Shown: positions 60,967 to 64,000 of the stretch, in pieces | How the letters are laid out: each line of letters starts with the position of its first letter | How positions within the stretch are numbered: the stretch's first letter is position 1 | DNA from: JAEVLT01 sp964484065 | GTDB taxonomy: Bacteria > Bacillota > Bacilli > Bacillales > Cytobacillaceae | Direction: 5' to 3' | Assembly: GCA_964484065.1 (NCBI GenBank) | Contig: CAZAEW010000006.1 | Location: 1 to 64,000 of the forward strand | Length of the DNA stretch: 64,000 nt | Notes under the pieces: generated by a model | The model's input: the letters and a program-made list of their open reading frames with translations, nothing else | Told to the model about the DNA's origin: nothing | The model's database searches: none | Position numbers and translations under genes: made by a program

Positions 60967-61737
60967 TTAACCATTATTGTTTTGCTTTTCTAAAAGTTTC
61001 ATTAAACCGGCAGTGGCTTCATAAGGGAACAGGATGGTACTGTTCTTTTCCGCTGCTATCTCTGTCATCGTCTGCAGCATCCGCAATTGCATCGCAGCGG
61101 GCTGTTTACTGATGACTTCAGCAGCCTCAGCAAGCTTCTCAGCTGCTTCGTACTCCCCTTGCGCGGCAATAACCTTTGCGACCCTTTCACGTTCAGCCTC
61201 AGCTTCTTTCGCCATAGCACGGCGCAACCCTTCCGGAAGATCCATCGACCGGATCTCTACTCCAGTTACTTTTATTCCCCAAGGCTCGGTTGCCTGATCA
61301 AGCTCTTTCCGGAGCAAATCATCCAATTTTTTTTGCTCAGTCAGCATTTCCGACATCGTATGAGCACCTAAATTTGATCGAAGAATCGTCTGCGCCAGGG
61401 TGGCAGTGGCTTTACGGTAATTTTCTACGTCAAGCAGAGCTTTTTGGGCATTTACAACCTGATAGTAAACAACGGCACTTAACGTAACGGGTACACTGTC
61501 TTTCGTAATAATATCCTGATTTTCGACATTTTCAACACGAACACGCATATCCACTTTTCGAACGGTCTCAATAATGGGGATTATGAAATGAATCCCTGGG
61601 TCAAGGGAACGGGTATAGCGGCCTAAGCGAAGCACGACCGCCTGCTCGAATTGCTGAACGATGCGAATGGTACTGAAAAAAATAACAAGCAAGAAGATGA
61701 TGACAATCAAAATCGGTAAGAACGAAGGTACGATCAT
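60967..61737 (-). CDS. Slipin / stomatin-like SPFH protein
   Basis: A 256-residue membrane-anchored SPFH protein. One N-terminal helix (PILIVIIFLLVIFFSTIRIV), then the band-7 domain: EQAVVLRLGRYTRSLDPGIH, VDMRVRVENV, SNLGAHTMSEMLTEQKKLDD, ending in an Ala/Glu coiled coil (AMAKEAEAERERVAKVIAAQ). Such proteins organise membrane microdomains and often pair with an NfeD protein; none is adjacent. ATG 61737 lies eight bases after TAGGAG. Confidence 0.9.
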   Translation of the reverse strand: MIVPSFLPILIVIIFLLVIFFSTIRIVQQFEQAVVLRLGRYTRSLDPGIHFIIPIIETVRKVDMRVRVENVENQDIITKDSVPVTLSAVVYYQVVNAQKALLDVENYRKATATLAQTILRSNLGAHTMSEMLTEQKKLDDLLRKELDQATEPWGIKVTGVEIRSMDLPEGLRRAMAKEAEAERERVAKVIAAQGEYEAAEKLAEAAEVISKQPAAMQLRMLQTMTEIAAEKNSTILFPYEATAGLMKLLEKQNNNG

Positions 61738-61840
61738 AAAGACCATCTCCTAAAAAATTGATATGATGCTACTTCTATTTTAACAGATTTAATACCGAAT
61801 ATCGTAAGTTCGCCATTTCTGATCACAATAAAATATTACT

Positions 61841-61916
61841 ATTGTCGAATAAAAAATGTCGATTCGATGGTTTTTAATAAATTTTTTCTAGAAAATTAAT
61901 AATTATTGTCGAATAA
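61841..61916 (+). repeat. Two direct copies of ATTGTCGAATAA upstream of the second ABC operon
   Basis: The 12-mer is at 61841-61852 and 61905-61916, with a related TGTCGATTCGA between them. The second copy ends 20 bases before the -35 box. It could be an operator. Confidence 0.6.
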
Positions 61917-61936
61917 GCATGAAAAACACTTTTTTG

Positions 61937-61966
61937 TTGACAAAAAGAGATTAATGCTATTATTAT
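61937..61966 (+). promoter_or_regulatory. Promoter of the second amino acid ABC operon
   Basis: TTGACA (61937-61942) and TATTAT (61961-61966), 18 bases apart, about 50 bases before the start codon. Confidence 0.65.
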
Positions 61967-62014
61967 ATAATTATTCTTTATATTCTAATATATTAATTGA
62001 CTGGGGGTATTTAT

Positions 62015-62860
62015 TTGTTTAATAAAAAAATGTATGGTTCACTTTTGCTTGCAGGCGTTCTAACAACAGGTTTACTTGCCGGCTGCGGCAGCAATTCTAC
62101 TAAAACTTCGTCTACATCAACAAAGAGTGATACACCTGCGCAGCAAACCATAAAAGTTGCAGCTGATACTACATTCCCTCCATTTGAATCCGAAAAGGAT
62201 GGAAAAGTCCAAGGTTTTGACATTGACATGATCAAAGCGATTGCGAAAAAAGAAAACCTTAAAGTTGACCTTTCTACAATGCAATTTACAGGTCTCATTC
62301 CTGCCCTTCAAGCAAAATCGATTGATGTGGCTGTTGCCGGGATCACCATTAAGAAAAGCCGTTTAGCTGCTGTTGATTTTTCCAATGCTTATTACAAGTC
62401 CGGTATTTCTGTTCTTGTGAAAAAGGGTTCTTCCATTAAGAATATTAGTGATTTAAAAACCAAAAACGTTGCAACCAAAAAAGGGACATCTTCTGTTGAT
62501 CTATTAAAATCAAAAGGTGTTCCAGATGCAAATGTTAAGCAATACGACCAAATCACGGATGCCTATAATGCTCTTGCCAGCGGCGGCGTTGATGCTGTTG
62601 TCTTTGACAGCCCGGTCAACCAGGATTATGTAAATAATCACAGCAATTTTAAAGTTGTTCAATCAATACCAACAGATGAATATTATGGAATTGCTGTAGT
62701 TAAAAATAATCCGGATTTATTGAAAAAAATTAATGACGGCTTGAAAGCAATTAAAGATGACGGACAATATGCGAAATTGTTTGATACATACTTTGGCGGA
62801 GATAAAAGCGGTCTTGTAAAAGCTGAACTTGCTCCAGATAAAGTTGCATTAAATCAATAA
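62015..62860 (+). CDS. Amino acid ABC transporter substrate-binding lipoprotein
   Basis: A 281-residue family-3 binding protein of the glutamine/arginine type. The lipobox is LLAGC, followed by a Ser/Thr linker. The binding fold has VAADTTFPPFESEKDGKVQG, FDIDMIKAIAKKENL and GIAVVKNNPDLLKKINDGLK. The TTG start follows GACTGGGGGTATTTAT. It heads a second uptake operon, with permease and ATPase next. It differs clearly from the binding protein at 19.3 kb, so the two systems are not recent duplicates. Confidence 0.88.
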   Translation: MFNKKMYGSLLLAGVLTTGLLAGCGSNSTKTSSTSTKSDTPAQQTIKVAADTTFPPFESEKDGKVQGFDIDMIKAIAKKENLKVDLSTMQFTGLIPALQAKSIDVAVAGITIKKSRLAAVDFSNAYYKSGISVLVKKGSSIKNISDLKTKNVATKKGTSSVDLLKSKGVPDANVKQYDQITDAYNALASGGVDAVVFDSPVNQDYVNNHSNFKVVQSIPTDEYYGIAVVKNNPDLLKKINDGLKAIKDDGQYAKLFDTYFGGDKSGLVKAELAPDKVALNQ

Positions 62861-62874
62861 ATAAAATACTCCAC

Positions 62875-62903
62875 GAGGCGTAGCACTCTTTCGCTACGCC
62901 TCT
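62875..62903 (+). terminator. Intra-operon hairpin
   Basis: GAGGCGTAGC / GCTACGCCTC, perfect 10 bp stem after the binding-protein stop. It lacks a T run, so it may stabilise the upstream mRNA rather than terminate. Confidence 0.65.
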
Positions 62904-63021
62904 GTGATTTAACAATCTGAAATTTTGTAATTTTCATATTTTATCTTTCAACTATGTCATCGACATCGGCTCTAACGGCCCGCCAAAAGGTGAGTTGCTT
63001 TACCATAAGGGGGTAAATCCT

Positions 63022-63699
63022 TTGAATTCTTGGAGTATTATTGTAGATGCTTTTCCGCAATTATTAACTGGTTTAGGGCGAACGGTTGGATTCTCAGTGA
63101 TCGCTATTATACTTGCGAGCATTATCGGACTGGTTGCTGCCTTATGTAAACTTTCCCGTTATGCGGTTTTACGTGGAATCAGCTGGGTTTATGTGGAGGT
63201 ATTTCGCGGAACTCCGCTTTTAGTTCAACTTCTTTTTATTGCTTTAGGACTTCCAACTATTCTGCCGTTGAATCAATGGTTTGGACAGAATAACTATCCA
63301 TATGTAGCGGCGGCTATTGGATTAGCTTTGAATGAAGGGGCATATATTACCGAAATTATCCGTGCTGGTATATTAGGTGTCGACAGAGGGCAGAGTGAAG
63401 CAGCACACAGCATAGGCATGACCCGTTTTCAAGCAATGATACATATTATCTTGCCGCAAGCCTTTAAACGAATGATTCCTCCTTTGGTCAATCAATTTGC
63501 TCAAACGATTAAGGATACATCGTTGTTAGCTCCAATTGCGATTGTTGAACTTCTTTATACCGGGCAAATTATCATCGCTCAAAATTTTGCCGGATTCCAA
63601 ATCTATGGAGAGATAGCCATTTTGTATCTTGTTGTGATTTTCACACTTACCCGTTTTGCTGGATACCTAGAGAGGAGGCTTCAAATTGATAAACGTTGA
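63022..63699 (+). CDS. Amino acid ABC transporter permease
   Basis: A 225-residue HisM/GlnP-type permease with five or six helices. VEVFRGTPLLVQLLFIALGL and the EAA loop SEAAHSIGMTRFQAMIHIIL are typical. TTG 63022 follows AAGGGGGTAAATCC. Its last 14 bases overlap the ATPase gene. Confidence 0.9.
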   Translation: MNSWSIIVDAFPQLLTGLGRTVGFSVIAIILASIIGLVAALCKLSRYAVLRGISWVYVEVFRGTPLLVQLLFIALGLPTILPLNQWFGQNNYPYVAAAIGLALNEGAYITEIIRAGILGVDRGQSEAAHSIGMTRFQAMIHIILPQAFKRMIPPLVNQFAQTIKDTSLLAPIAIVELLYTGQIIIAQNFAGFQIYGEIAILYLVVIFTLTRFAGYLERRLQIDKR

Positions 63700-64000
63700 G
63701 CATTTGAAAAAATCCTTTGGCCAAATCGAGGTTTTGAAGGATGTCAATATTGAAATCCTCCCAAAAGAAGTGGTAGTTGTTATAGGTCCATCCGGAAGTG
63801 GAAAAAGCACATTCTTGCGGTGCTTGAATGGGTTGGAAAAAGCATCAGGCGGGATGATCACCATTATGGGAAATGATATTACTCATCCAAAAGTAAACAT
63901 CCATCAGCATTGTGAGAAAGTGGGAATGGTGTTTCAACGATTCAACTTGTTTCATCATTTGACAGTTCTTGAGAATATTACTATTGGCCCCCGAAAAGTG
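63686..64000 (+). CDS. Amino acid ABC transporter ATP-binding protein (cut by the window end)
   Basis: The first 105 codons of a GlnQ-type ATPase. Visible: VEHLKKSFGQIEVLKDVNIE, Walker A GPSGSGKST and the Q-loop VFQRFNLFHHLTV. It starts at TTG 63686 with GAGAGGAGGC upstream and overlaps the permease gene, so the two are translationally coupled. The signature and Walker B lie outside the window. Confidence 0.9.
   Translation, partial: MINVEHLKKSFGQIEVLKDVNIEILPKEVVVVIGPSGSGKSTFLRCLNGLEKASGGMITIMGNDITHPKVNIHQHCEKVGMVFQRFNLFHHLTVLENITIGPRKV

Overview
The window looks like a chromosomal segment of a low-GC Gram-positive, endospore-forming-type member of the Bacillaceae. The reasons are strong GGAGG ribosome binding sites, frequent TTG/GTG starts, and a gene set with close Bacillus counterparts (comK, kimA, cysJI, citA/citR, pssA, uppP, a ywqA-like SNF2 helicase, a yflG-like map). 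I cannot fix the genus. It is a draft scaffold: runs of N stand at 35867-35966 (100) and 38593-38602 (10).

Layout. 1-1627: a cidAB/lrgAB-type membrane pair flanked by a ~170 bp inverted repeat. 1.9-9.6 kb: a hypothetical gene, a large secreted SH3b/glucosaminidase autolysin, a comK-type competence regulator, a YgbA_NO-family protein, KimA-type potassium transporter and a membrane-anchored lysozyme-like protein. 9.8-17.9 kb: one 2691-codon gene for an NdvB-like cyclic beta-1,2-glucan synthase. 18.1-18.5 kb: a non-coding array of seven to eight hairpins. 18.6-22.7 kb: a YbaK-type deacylase, a polar amino acid ABC operon, a methyltransferase and a DUF2642-like protein. 22.8-29.5 kb: mainly leftward membrane and lipid genes (DUF2062, DedA, metallophosphoesterase, PssA), endonuclease I and a secreted acidic protein. 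29.8-35.5 kb: cysJI behind a CymR-like site, then divergent citA/citR.

35.7-41.8 kb is a thiazole/oxazole-modified microcin (TOMM) cluster of the heterocycloanthracin/sonorensin type: a Cys/Gly-rich repeat precursor, a ThiF-like maturation protein, a YcaO cyclodehydratase and a two-lobed SagB-type dehydrogenase. Both N runs fall inside it. The repeat periodicity of the precursor constrains the first gap, and a missing base next to the second gap explains an apparent break in the YcaO gene.

41.9-50.6 kb: methionine aminopeptidase, DUF4395 protein, a c-di-GMP-I riboswitch with a terminator in front of a secreted sedolisin protease, an extra RNase J, a PHP-type histidinol phosphatase, a DUF438/hemerythrin/PAS protein and a DinB protein. 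50.7-57.9 kb: PrsW-type protease, SNF2 helicase, a ZTP riboswitch in front of a SerA-like dehydrogenase, then a divergent PRPP synthetase. 58-64 kb: small proteins, UppP, slipin and a second amino acid ABC operon running off the right edge.

Main points of interest: the TOMM cluster, the two riboswitch/gene pairings (c-di-GMP with sedolisin; ZTP with serA next to a variant PRPP synthetase), the NdvB-like giant, the inverted repeat around cidAB/lrgAB and the hairpin array. No tRNA, rRNA, CRISPR array or intact insertion sequence was seen.
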